From NCBI RefSeq assembly GCF_043194295.1, contig NZ_JBAFVK010000010.1: a stretch of DNA of 64,000 bases; one strand, given 5' to 3'. The DNA comes from Xanthobacter autotrophicus. Lineage in GTDB: Bacteria; Pseudomonadota; Alphaproteobacteria; Rhizobiales; Xanthobacteraceae. Under the pieces are notes generated by a model. It was not told where the DNA came from. It made no database searches and saw only the letters and a program-made list of their open reading frames with translations. This document shows positions 41,224 to 49,041 of the stretch, piece after piece (the stretch's first letter is position 1; each line of letters opens with the position of its first letter). Both the position numbers and the translations under genes were made by a program.

Positions 41224-43296
41224 ATGACATCGCCTCTGGATACGCAGGAGCCCGGCCCGGCCGACGGCGGCAATGCCAGCCTCGTCCGGCTCTCCGACCT
41301 CGGCCTGTTCACTGCGCTGTTCCAGTCCATTCCCGGCCGCGCCGTGCTGCTGGACAGTGCCGGGATCTGCCGCTTCGCCAACCAGGAGTTCATGGACTTC
41401 ATCGGGCTGGGTCGGGATGAGGTGATTGACCGGCCTGTTCAGGACTTCCTCGAACCCAGCGTGCTCGAATCCTACGCCCCGCTCATGGAACGGGTATTCG
41501 GCGGCGAGCCGGTGCGCCGGGTGGCCTGGGTGGATTACGGCCGACTCGGCAAGCGATACCTGGAGGAGGTGATCTCGCCCTACCGGATGGACCTCACCGG
41601 CCCGGTGGTAGGCTGCTTCGGCGTCGGCCGCGACCTCACCGACATGAAGCACCAGGAGATGGAGATCGTCCGGCGCACGCAGGCGCAGATGGAGGCCGAG
41701 GCCTATCACGCCGCCATCGTCGGCACCGCCCTCGACGGCATCGTGGTGGTGGACGAAGAGGGCACCGTGGTGGATTTCAATCCGGCCGCCGAGCAGATCT
41801 TCGGCTACCGGAAGGGCGAGGCCATCGGCCGCTCCATCGCCGAGCTGCTGGTGCCGCCGGAATTGCGCGCCGCCCACGCGGCGGGCATGCGGTCCTACCT
41901 CGCCACCGGCATCACCCGGCTGATCGGCCAGCGGCTGGAGCTGCCGGCGCTGCTGGCCGACGGCACGCGCATCCCCATCGAACTGGCCATCACCGACGTG
42001 ACCCGCGGCGAGCGCCGGCTATTTGCCGCGCACATGCGCGACCTGCGCGCCGCCAAGCAGGCGGAAGAGGAGATCAAGCGGCAACGCAACGCGCTCCACC
42101 AGAAGGAGAAGCTCGCGGCGCTCGGCTCCCTGCTTGCGGGCGTCGCCCATGAGCTGAACAACCCGCTGTCGGTGGTCACCGGCCAGACCATGCTGCTGCG
42201 CGAGCAGGTCCTGAAGGAAGCCAGGGGCCTGCCCAGGCTTGAGAAGGTCATCCAGCGCTGCGACCGCATCGAGACGGCCGCGCACCGTTGCGCCCGGATC
42301 GTGCGCAGCTTCCTCGACATGGCGCGCCAGCGCGAGGCGGAGCGCCGGGCCACCAATCTCGCCGACGTGGCGCGTGAGGCCGTCGAGCTGCTGGGCTACA
42401 ACATGCGGGCCTCGGGGGTGAATGTCTCCCTCGTCATCGAGCCCGGCCTGCCGCGCCTGATGCTGGATGCCGGCCAGATCCACCAGGTGCTGCTCAACCT
42501 GCTGGTCAATGCCCAGCAGGCCCTGGAGGAAAAGGCGGGCGACCGGTGCGTCACCGTCTCGGTGGCGGCTGATGCGGATCGCGGGTCCGTGCTGATCCGG
42601 GTCGGCGATAACGGGCCGGGCATCGCGGAGAACATTCGCTCGCGCATCTTCGATCCCTTCTTCACCACCAAGGCCCAGGGCGTGGGTACCGGCATCGGCC
42701 TCGCCGTCTCGCGCGGGCTGATCGAGGCCCATGGCGGTACGCTGGAACTCGGCGCGGGGCCGGACGGCGGCGCCCTGTTCACCATCCAGCTGCCGCTGGA
42801 GGAGGCCGCGGCCGAAGCGCCGTCGCCCGTACCGCAGGAGGACGCTGGGCATGCGGTCGGAGCGCATCTGGGATGTGTGCTCATCATCGACGACGAGCCG
42901 GACATCGCCGGGCTGCTTGCGGAGATCGCCGAAGGCAGCGGCTATGCGGCCGTGGTCGTCCACAGCGGCCGGGAGGCGCAGGCGCTGCTGGCCCGCGCGC
43001 CTGCCGCCGGCGGGCACGACTTCGCCGGCATCCTGTGCGACATCCGAATGCCCGACGGTGATGGCCCGAGCCTCTACAACTGGCTGCTGACCCACCGGCC
43101 CGAGCTGTCCATGCGGATCGGCTTCATCTCCGGCGACACGCTTGGCCCATCCGCCGGCCGCTTTCTGGCCCGCTCGGGATGCCCGCTCATCGAAAAGCCG
43201 TTCACGCCCGCCGATGTCCGCGCCTTCCTGGGCGATCTCATCGCCGATCAGGTGCCGCCGCCTGAAACATTTGAAACACGGCGGACCGAGAACTGA
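41224..43296 (+). CDS. PAS-containing hybrid histidine kinase
   Basis: The 690-residue sensor kinase has no evident membrane segment, so it is cytosolic. Two PAS domains lie at about 25-140 and 155-280 (ALDGIVVVDEEGTVVDFNPAAEQIFGY). HisKA has phospho-His at about 309 (VAHELNNPLSVV). HATPase_c covers about 405-525 (DNGPGIAENIRSRIFDPFFTTKAQG, GTGIGLAVSRGL). The C-terminal receiver covers about 550-670, with IIDDEPD, the phospho-Asp in LCDIRMPDGDG and the Lys in EKPFTP. ATG 41224 follows GGAGGA. A globin gene and an OmpR-type regulator gene lie downstream, hinting at oxygen, NO or redox sensing, although no haem-binding PAS residue can be assigned by eye. Confidence 0.92.
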   Translation: MTSPLDTQEPGPADGGNASLVRLSDLGLFTALFQSIPGRAVLLDSAGICRFANQEFMDFIGLGRDEVIDRPVQDFLEPSVLESYAPLMERVFGGEPVRRVAWVDYGRLGKRYLEEVISPYRMDLTGPVVGCFGVGRDLTDMKHQEMEIVRRTQAQMEAEAYHAAIVGTALDGIVVVDEEGTVVDFNPAAEQIFGYRKGEAIGRSIAELLVPPELRAAHAAGMRSYLATGITRLIGQRLELPALLADGTRIPIELAITDVTRGERRLFAAHMRDLRAAKQAEEEIKRQRNALHQKEKLAALGSLLAGVAHELNNPLSVVTGQTMLLREQVLKEARGLPRLEKVIQRCDRIETAAHRCARIVRSFLDMARQREAERRATNLADVAREAVELLGYNMRASGVNVSLVIEPGLPRLMLDAGQIHQVLLNLLVNAQQALEEKAGDRCVTVSVAADADRGSVLIRVGDNGPGIAENIRSRIFDPFFTTKAQGVGTGIGLAVSRGLIEAHGGTLELGAGPDGGALFTIQLPLEEAAAEAPSPVPQEDAGHAVGAHLGCVLIIDDEPDIAGLLAEIAEGSGYAAVVVHSGREAQALLARAPAAGGHDFAGILCDIRMPDGDGPSLYNWLLTHRPELSMRIGFISGDTLGPSAGRFLARSGCPLIEKPFTPADVRAFLGDLIADQVPPPETFETRRTEN

Positions 43297-43352
43297 CCGC
43301 GTCCCGCAACACACGCCGGCCAAAGTGCGCCTCGTTCATCCTCGGGACGCTC

Positions 43353-43823
43353 ATGCACGACGACCAGATCGCACTTCTCGAAACCAGCTTCGCCGAGGTT
43401 TCCGCGAGCCGGGACGCGGCGGCGCTGTTTTACGAGCGGCTGTTCGTGCTTGATCCGGCACTGAAGCGGCTGTTCGGCGATACGGATATGGCGGGGCAGG
43501 GCGAAAAGCTTTTCGCCGCGCTGGGCCTGGTCGTCGCCTCGCTGCGGAGCCTGGACAAGGTGGTTCCGGTGCTGGAGCAGCTCGCCGTGCGTCATGTCCG
43601 CTATGGCGTGCGAGATGGTCACTACGCGACGGTGGGCGCAGCCTTGATCGAGACCCTGTCGCTTTATTTCGGCCGCCGCTTCACGGCGGAGCTGCGCCGG
43701 GCCTGGGTCGGCGCCTATGAGGCCGTGGCGGGGGTGATGATGGCGGCCGCCCGTCGCGCCGCTGTAGAGGGCGGCACGGCCGCTGACATGCTTTCGCGTC
43801 CCGCCTCCGCGGGCGCGTCCTGA
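43353..43823 (+). CDS. Single-domain globin (haemoglobin-like)
   Basis: The 156-residue product follows the globin pattern of Vitreoscilla-type haemoglobin: Phe41 at the CD corner (KRLFGDTDM), Gln49 at the distal position, proximal His81 (AVRHVRYGV), and the H-helix AWVGAYEAVAGVMMAAA. No FAD/NAD reductase domain follows, so it is not a flavohaemoglobin. Likely roles are O2 or NO binding, or signalling. It starts 56 bases after the hybrid kinase and is probably co-transcribed with it, which suggests that the pair form a gas- or redox-responsive unit. Confidence 0.85.
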   Translation: MHDDQIALLETSFAEVSASRDAAALFYERLFVLDPALKRLFGDTDMAGQGEKLFAALGLVVASLRSLDKVVPVLEQLAVRHVRYGVRDGHYATVGAALIETLSLYFGRRFTAELRRAWVGAYEAVAGVMMAAARRAAVEGGTAADMLSRPASAGAS

Positions 43824-43866
43824 AACGCGGACGGCGGCATCCCCGCGCTGCCGTTCCGTGTGCGAT

Positions 43867-43909
43867 CCTCCGGCCGGAGCCTCCCGTTCAGGGAGACCCC
43901 GGCCGGAGG
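43867..43909. terminator. Bidirectional hairpin between convergent globin and regulator genes
   Basis: A perfect 11-bp GC-rich stem (43867-43877 with 43899-43909) encloses a second 5-bp stem (CTCCC 43881-43885, GGGAG 43891-43895) with a GTTCA loop. It lies between two stop codons that face each other. No U-run is seen, so it may act with Rho or as an RNA-end stabiliser. Confidence 0.65.
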
Positions 43910-43914
43910 TGTCG

Positions 43915-44721
43915 TCATGTGCCCCGGGGACCGGGCACGAACAGATAGCCGACTCCCCGCACGGTCTTGATGGCCTGGGGCTTGGCAGGGTCGGCTTCGA
44001 TCTTCTTGCGCAGGCGCGTCACCCGCACGTCGATGCTGCGGTCGAACGGCTCGTTGTCCCGGTCGTGGGCGAGGTCCAGCAGCCGGTCGCGGGTGAGAAC
44101 GCGGTTGGGGTTCTGCAGGAACACCCGCAGCAGGTCGAATTCCATGGCCGTGAGCATGTCCCGCGTGCCGTCCCGCTTCACCAGGCAATGGGCCTGCATG
44201 TCGAGGAAGACAGCGCCGCACGGCACCAGCTCCGCAGGCACGGACGCGGCGCCGTTCGCCGGCACTGCCGGCAGGGGCGCGGTGTAGCGGCGCAGCACGG
44301 CGCGGATGCGGGCTTTGAGCTCACGCAGGTCGAACGGCTTCAGCACATAATCGTCGGCACCGACTTCAAGACCCGCCACGCGATCCACGATGTCGTCGGC
44401 GGCGGTCAGCATGATGACCGGCGTGGCGGAGGCCGCGCGGATGCGGCGGGCGATGGTGAGGCCGTCCTCCCCCGGCATGCGCACGTCCATGAGGATGAGG
44501 TCCGCCGGCTCGCGGGCCAGGAATGCATCCAGCTCGCGCCCGCTGGCGGCGGAGCGCACGTGAAAGCCCTGGCCGGCGAGATAGTCCGCCACCGTTTCGC
44601 GCACCGCCTCCTCGTCGTCCACGACGATGATGCGTGGGCCCGTCTCGCCGCCCGCCGATTGCCCCGCCATTGTCGCGCGCCAGAAGCGCTCCCCTTCGTC
44701 TGATGCCCGCCGTGCGAGCAT
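43915..44721 (-). CDS. OmpR-family response regulator
   Basis: The receiver domain (about 30-145 of the 268-residue frame) has VVDDEE, the phospho-Asp in LILMDVRMPGEDG, Thr in MLTAAD and Lys in VLKPFDL. The winged-helix DNA-binding domain (about 165-262) contains LTAMEFDLLRVFLQNPNRVLTRDRLL and the SIDVRVTRLRKKIE recognition region. The start is uncertain: ATG 44670 and ATG 44721 are both in frame and neither has a good ribosome site. It is convergent with the globin gene. No adjacent transmembrane kinase is found, so the hybrid kinase at 41224-43296 is one possible partner. Confidence 0.92.
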   Translation of the reverse strand: MLARRASDEGERFWRATMAGQSAGGETGPRIIVVDDEEAVRETVADYLAGQGFHVRSAASGRELDAFLAREPADLILMDVRMPGEDGLTIARRIRAASATPVIMLTAADDIVDRVAGLEVGADDYVLKPFDLRELKARIRAVLRRYTAPLPAVPANGAASVPAELVPCGAVFLDMQAHCLVKRDGTRDMLTAMEFDLLRVFLQNPNRVLTRDRLLDLAHDRDNEPFDRSIDVRVTRLRKKIEADPAKPQAIKTVRGVGYLFVPGPRGT

Positions 44722-44786
44722 TCTAGGGGGGACAACTCCTGGACGGAATGGTCAAGGCGCAGGTTGGGTCGCGACCCCTTGCCCCG

Positions 44787-45746
44787 TCAGCTGCAATTGG
44801 TGACCTGGTTGGAGCAGATGCCGCGCCACCAGCCGCGGCGGCCGTCCCGGCTCTCGGTCAATGCCCAGTTCGCCGAGCAGGCGAAAAGGCGCACCAGCGT
44901 TCCGTCGATGGAAAGCGCGCCATCGGGGCCCGCCACGTCCGTGCCCGGCGGCTCGCCCGGTGCATCCACATGGGGATAGGACAACAGCCGCCGCACCGGC
45001 ATCTGCGAGTTGGCATAGGCCCCGCCAGCGTCGCTGGCCCGAATCCATCCGGTGCCGGAATAGGTCTTCGGATAGCCCCTGGGCGGCGGGTCGCCATAGG
45101 GCGCGCCGGGCGGGGTGGCATGGGTGATGCGGAACCAGCCGTGGCTGTAGCCGGTGATGTCGAATTCCACCCGCCACCCCTCTTCCGAGCCTTGCCCGGA
45201 CTCGGGGGTGACATGTACCGGCGCCAGGCGGCCCACCACCTTCGCCTGCGCCGAAGGCGCGGCGCGCACCGGCAAACTGTGCCGGGTGTTGTTGAGTGCC
45301 CATCCCTTGATGCGGCACGGTTCCACCTCCGGCTCCGCCTTGCGCGCGGCCGCCAATACCGCGCGCAACTCGGCCTGGTAGGACTCGCTGTCGTCGTCGT
45401 CGGCTGGCTCGTCGGGGCGGCGCGGGCGCACGGTGGTCGTGGCCACAGCGAGCGTGCCGTTGTCCGACTTGAGATGCACCTCCAGCATCTGGAGGGGCGT
45501 GAACACGCTGCCGGGAGTTGCGGGCGAATCGGCCCCGGCGGGAAACACGGCGACGGTGGCCTTCAGCGCCGTCTCATCGAGGTGGATGACGCGCCCCGCC
45601 ACCAGCGAGGGCGGCAGCTTCGCCTTCGCCTCCGCGAGCCAGCCGGTGTCTTGCGCCTGGGCCGGGAGCGGGACCGCGAGCCAGAGGGCGAGGCCCGAAG
45701 CGAGGGCGATGTGGAGCAGGGGTTGCGCCGTCCGGGGGCGGCTCAT
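44787..45746 (-). CDS. Exported protein with SH3-like region, function unknown
   Basis: The 319-residue product has a signal peptide (HIALASGLALWLAVPLPAQA). It contains an acidic stretch (PADDDDSES) and a region that resembles a bacterial SH3 domain (GWALNNTRHSLPVRAAPS, then KVVGRLAPVHVTP and GWFRITH). Six or more Trp and several Cys residues are spread through the C-terminal half. It is probably periplasmic. The start overlaps the stop codon of the upstream membrane-protein gene by 4 bases, so the two are coupled and may act in one envelope complex. I do not recognise a precise family. Confidence 0.65.
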   Translation of the reverse strand: MSRPRTAQPLLHIALASGLALWLAVPLPAQAQDTGWLAEAKAKLPPSLVAGRVIHLDETALKATVAVFPAGADSPATPGSVFTPLQMLEVHLKSDNGTLAVATTTVRPRRPDEPADDDDSESYQAELRAVLAAARKAEPEVEPCRIKGWALNNTRHSLPVRAAPSAQAKVVGRLAPVHVTPESGQGSEEGWRVEFDITGYSHGWFRITHATPPGAPYGDPPPRGYPKTYSGTGWIRASDAGGAYANSQMPVRRLLSYPHVDAPGEPPGTDVAGPDGALSIDGTLVRLFACSANWALTESRDGRRGWWRGICSNQVTNCS

Positions 45747-46168
45747 TTGGGGGCGACCACCCGCAGCGGGGTGGCATAGGGCTCCACGCGGAGACTGTCG
45801 CTGCCGATGATGCTGATGCGACGCAGCGGCGCCTGTTCCAGCTCGCCGTCGGGCGCCTTGCGCACGGCATACTGCCAGAGGGTCAGCTCGCCCCCGCCCT
45901 TGAGGGCACGTCCGATGACGGTGACATCATTGCCACCGAGGGACGCTGCGTCCTGCGGTCCCACCCCCACCACGATCTCGTCACGCACGGTGATGATCTT
46001 GAACAGGTGCACGCCTTGCTCCGCTGCCGTGCTCGCGAACGCCCAGGCGAGGGCAAAGGCCACGATGAGGGTGGCGATGAGGGTAGCCAGGAACTGGCGC
46101 GCGGTCCGCGCCCGGCTGCGTGGTGAACCGGCAGGCAGTGTGCCGGTGAAGGGCGTGGCAGGCGTCAT
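45743..46168 (-). CDS. Small membrane-anchored protein, function unknown
   Basis: A 141-residue product with one membrane helix (FLATLIATLIVAFALAWAFA) and a periplasmic domain rich in beta strands (HLFKIITVRDEIVVGVGP, ending RVEPYATPLRVVAPK). ATG 46168 follows GGGAG; a longer frame to 46399 lacks support. It is translationally coupled to the SH3-like exported protein gene downstream. No known family was recognised. Confidence 0.65.
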   Translation of the reverse strand: MTPATPFTGTLPAGSPRSRARTARQFLATLIATLIVAFALAWAFASTAAEQGVHLFKIITVRDEIVVGVGPQDAASLGGNDVTVIGRALKGGGELTLWQYAVRKAPDGELEQAPLRRISIIGSDSLRVEPYATPLRVVAPK

Positions 46169-46407
46169 CAGGTGCTCCCGGGTCCTCGGAGGCCTGGTCG
46201 TTAGCAGCTTTGTGTTTCCGGTGTTTTTCGCCCGACACGAGGCGGCGTCGGATGGTGCGGGGATCAGCGCCCTCCACGCGGGTCGAAGTCCCGCTGTCGC
46301 CGTGCCTTGCTTCCGTCCGATACCGGTGGGCGGTACCGGACGGCGACCATGCCGGCTGCACCCACCTCGCGCGAGCGCACCCGGCAGTGTACTGGCCAAG
46401 GCACTTG

Positions 46408-46431
46408 CCCCCTCCCTTTTGAGGGAGGGGG
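46408..46431. terminator. GC-rich hairpin after mosA
   Basis: A perfect 9-bp stem (46408-46416 with 46423-46431) has a 6-base loop TTTTGA. It begins 17 bases beyond the mosA stop codon and serves as its likely end. The T-rich run (ATTTTGGTTTTG) lies on the plus-strand side, so an intrinsic terminator would work best for transcripts moving rightward. The rest of the 279-base gap 46169-46447 holds nothing recognised. Confidence 0.55.
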
Positions 46432-46447
46432 ATTTTGGTTTTGAGGT

Positions 46448-47281
46448 TCAGTTTCTGCGTGCTGCGGTGTGGACGATGGTTCCCACGTGCTCGCCGCGCA
46501 GTGCTGCGGTGAGGCGGCCGGGGACGAGGCCGTTGACCACCTGCACGCGCTCGATGTGGCGGGCGGTGGCCATCACCTCGAGGAGCGCGCGGTCGAAGGG
46601 CAGGGTGCCCTCGCCGGTGGCAAGGTCGGCGGCGCTGACCTCGGGCAGGAACTTGGCGGCGGCACCGTCTGGGCCGTTCGGATCGGTGGAATAGACGCCG
46701 TCCACGTCCTCCACGATGGTCATGCCCGCCGCGCCCAGCGCATCGGCGAGCAGGAAGGCGCCGGTGTCGGCCCGGTGGATCGGGATGCGCGATCCGGGGA
46801 ACTCGTGGTGGTGATAGGGCGGGAAGGCGCTTCCCACCACCGCGCGGGCGGCGGACAGATGGATGGCAAGCTGGCTGGCGATGGTGGGGTGTTCCACGTA
46901 GGAGACCCCTTCGGGGGCCAGCAGGGAGGCGAGGATGTGGCCGTTCTGGCCGGCCTCGCTGGCGGCGAGGGGGGCGAGGGTGCCCACCGGCAGGCCGAGG
47001 TCGAGGCCGACGCCGTAGAGGTGGCGGGCGCGGATGCCGGCGCCGGTGAGGATGAGCAGCCGATGCTCGGGCAGCAGCTTGCGGATCTCGTCGACGATGG
47101 GAAGGATGGCCTTGGACCCGCGGTCCATGATGGCGCGTCCGCCGATCTTCACCACCTGCAGCCAGGGCAGGAGGCGGATGGGCTTGACGCCTGCGACAGG
47201 GCGGGTGAGCTGGCCGTCGAGGAGGGTCTGGCTGGCGAGCGGCGAGGCGACGTGCTTGATGCCGGTGGTGATATCAGACAT
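46448..47281 (-). CDS. mosA: Molybdenum storage protein, alpha subunit
   Basis: The 277-residue protein has the amino-acid-kinase (UMP kinase-like) fold. It matches, from memory of the Azotobacter vinelandii protein, almost end to end: IRLLPWLQVVKIGGRAIMDRG, LLPEHRLLILTGAGIRARH, LAASEAGQNGHILASLL, FPPYHHHEFPGSRIP and ERVQVVNGLVPGRLTAALRGEHVGT. MosA and MosB form an (alpha-beta)3 hexamer that stores more than a hundred molybdenum or tungsten atoms as polyoxometalate clusters, with ATP use. The His-rich FPPYHHHEFPGS loop near the cluster sites is present. It lies 12 bases downstream of mosB. Confidence 0.95.
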   Translation of the reverse strand: MSDITTGIKHVASPLASQTLLDGQLTRPVAGVKPIRLLPWLQVVKIGGRAIMDRGSKAILPIVDEIRKLLPEHRLLILTGAGIRARHLYGVGLDLGLPVGTLAPLAASEAGQNGHILASLLAPEGVSYVEHPTIASQLAIHLSAARAVVGSAFPPYHHHEFPGSRIPIHRADTGAFLLADALGAAGMTIVEDVDGVYSTDPNGPDGAAAKFLPEVSAADLATGEGTLPFDRALLEVMATARHIERVQVVNGLVPGRLTAALRGEHVGTIVHTAARRN

Positions 47282-47293
47282 GGCAGTTCTTCT

Positions 47294-48106
47294 TCAGCTC
47301 GCGGTGATGATGGTGCCGACATGCTCGCCGGCGAGCGCGCGGGTCAGGTTGCCGGGGACGAGGCCGTTCACGACCTGGACCTCGCGGACGTGGCGGGCCT
47401 TCTGGAGCAGGTCGAGCATGGGGAACTCGAGGATCGAGTCGGCGAGGCCACGGGCCTTCATCTCGTCGACGGATGTCCTGGGGATGAAGGTTGCGGTCTT
47501 GTCGGTCTTCGGGTTTCCGGTGTAGAGGCCGTTCTCGTCCTTGACGAAGATCATCTGCTTGCAGCCGAACTGTTCGGCGAGCAGGAAGCATCCGGCGTCG
47601 GTTCGGTAGGGCGGGATGACGCCCTCGGCTGCGGGGCGGGTCCACAGCGAATAGGGCGGCATGCCGGCGAAGATCACGGCCTGCACCTCGGCAAGATAGA
47701 GCGGGACGGCGGAGAGGCCGGCGCCGTCAACCTTGGAGATGCCGTACTTGGCCAGCAGCTGGCCCAGCATCTCGGCGTTCTGGTTGGCGACCGAGGCGCC
47801 GAGCTGGGACAGCACGCCGGCGGGCAGGTTGAGTTCGGCCGCGATGGAATAGAGGTGCCGGGCCCGGGTGCCGGCGCCGGTGCCGATGAGCAGCTTGTGG
47901 GCCTTGCGGGCGGCGACGATCTCTTCGACGAGCGGGTAGACGGCGGCGCGTCCGCGGTCGATGACGCTCTGGCCACCGATCTTGATGACGGTGGCGTCCG
48001 GCAGGATGCGGAAATCCTCCGCCGTCTCCGCTGCCGCCAGAAGCTGCGTGTCGGTCAAGGACCGCTGCATGAGGAGCGTCTCAAGCTCCGCCGTCGTATG
48101 GGACAT
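47294..48106 (-). CDS. mosB: Molybdenum storage protein, beta subunit
   Basis: The 270-residue subunit has the same amino-acid-kinase fold as MosA. Segments that match the Azotobacter protein closely include FRILPDATVIKIGGQSVIDRG, LLIGTGAGTRARHLYSIAA, VIPPYRTDAGCFLLAEQFG and REVQVVNGLVPGNLTRALAGEHVG. ATG 48106 is preferred (GAAAGG upstream); 48127 adds seven residues. It is the promoter-proximal gene of the mosB-mosA pair. No nif gene is near, but a molybdenum-hydroxylase operon lies 8-12 kb away, one possible consumer of the stored metal. Confidence 0.95.
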   Translation of the reverse strand: MSHTTAELETLLMQRSLTDTQLLAAAETAEDFRILPDATVIKIGGQSVIDRGRAAVYPLVEEIVAARKAHKLLIGTGAGTRARHLYSIAAELNLPAGVLSQLGASVANQNAEMLGQLLAKYGISKVDGAGLSAVPLYLAEVQAVIFAGMPPYSLWTRPAAEGVIPPYRTDAGCFLLAEQFGCKQMIFVKDENGLYTGNPKTDKTATFIPRTSVDEMKARGLADSILEFPMLDLLQKARHVREVQVVNGLVPGNLTRALAGEHVGTIITAS

Positions 48107-48447
48107 GAGGTGCCTTTCGGTGTTCAACGTATTGTATTGTCTTCGAAAGGTTCGATACGCCCGGCAGGGAGGGGCCGCAATATGCGATAATCACGTACCT
48201 TTTCCGGTCCGGGAAAAAACGACACGAAACGCATGCTTATGACGAGGCGCCCCGGGTTTTGGCCGACGCCGGGGCAGCTTCGCTCCGGCCCCGCGCGGGC
48301 CTTTCGCCAGTAGCCGATAGGGGAGCATGCGGCCGCGGCCCGGGACTTCGGGAAAAGTCGAGGCACGCCTCCGCTGCCGGCGCGCGGGGTGCCCGCACCG
48401 GCAGCCGGCACTGCAACCGACATGGGGCAGGCCCTCTCCCTGTCGCC
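48107..48447. promoter_or_regulatory. mosBA promoter region
   Basis: These 341 bases between mosB and the GNAT gene hold the leftward mosB promoter. A TTGCGG and TATCGA pair with 17 bases between can be drawn in that direction around 48150-48185. An inverted repeat sits at 48200-48217 (TTTTCC...GGAAAA around CCGG). No convincing ModE half-site pair was found. Confidence 0.35.
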
Positions 48448-49008
48448 TCAGCGGGTGGAGAGCGGCAGCGGGGGCGGCGGGGTGGTGGCGCCGGGACCCA
48501 GCGAGCGTTGCACCATCACGCTGTCCGCCCAGCGGCCATAGCGATAGGCGACCCCTGGCAGATGCCCCACGCGCACGAAGCCGAACTTCTCGTGCAGCGT
48601 GAGCGAGGCGGTGTTGTCGGCATCGATATAGCCGATCATCTGACGAAAGCCGGCCGCGGCGCAGGCATCGATCAACCCGCGCATGAGATGGCCGCCGATG
48701 CCCTCGCCCAGATGGGCGTGGTGCACGTAGATCGAGTGCTTGACGCTGTAGCGATAGGCCGGCCGTTTACGGAACAGCACCACATAGGCATAGCCCACCA
48801 CCACCTCGCCGCGGGTGGCGACGAGGTGGGGGAAGCGCCGGCTCTTCAGGTTCTTGCGGCGCTCGCGCAGGTCGTCCGGCTGCGGCGTCTCGCCATCGTC
48901 CACGCCTTCCTCGACGCCGCGACGGATATGGTGGCGATAGATCGCCAGCATGGCATCCACGTCCGCTTCCCGCGACGGGCGGACGACGACAGCTTGCTCC
49001 TGCTCCAT
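48448..49008 (-). CDS. GNAT-family N-acetyltransferase (phosphinothricin-acetyltransferase-like)
   Basis: The 186-residue acetyl-CoA-dependent acyltransferase shows VRPSREADVDAMLAIYRHHI, the strand VGYAYVVLFRKRPAYRYSVKHSIYVH, the CoA loop GEGIGGHLMRGL and the end ASLTLHEKFGFVRVGHLPGVAYRYGRW, in the order of phosphinothricin-type acetyltransferases. ATG 49008 is the likely start; a TTG at 49038 is possible. It follows the decarboxylase stop by a few dozen bases and probably acetylates the amine that enzyme makes, such as a polyamine. That pairing is inference. Confidence 0.85.
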   Translation of the reverse strand: MEQEQAVVVRPSREADVDAMLAIYRHHIRRGVEEGVDDGETPQPDDLRERRKNLKSRRFPHLVATRGEVVVGYAYVVLFRKRPAYRYSVKHSIYVHHAHLGEGIGGHLMRGLIDACAAAGFRQMIGYIDADNTASLTLHEKFGFVRVGHLPGVAYRYGRWADSVMVQRSLGPGATTPPPPLPLSTR

Positions 49009-49041
49009 GGACGAACCCGACACTCCCAAGCTGACCAAAGC

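Noticed and set aside
48128..48240. ModE/Mo-box upstream of mosB
   Set aside because: Fragments such as ATCGCATATT and CGTATTG with CGATACG look suggestive, but no pair with the right spacing and symmetry was found.
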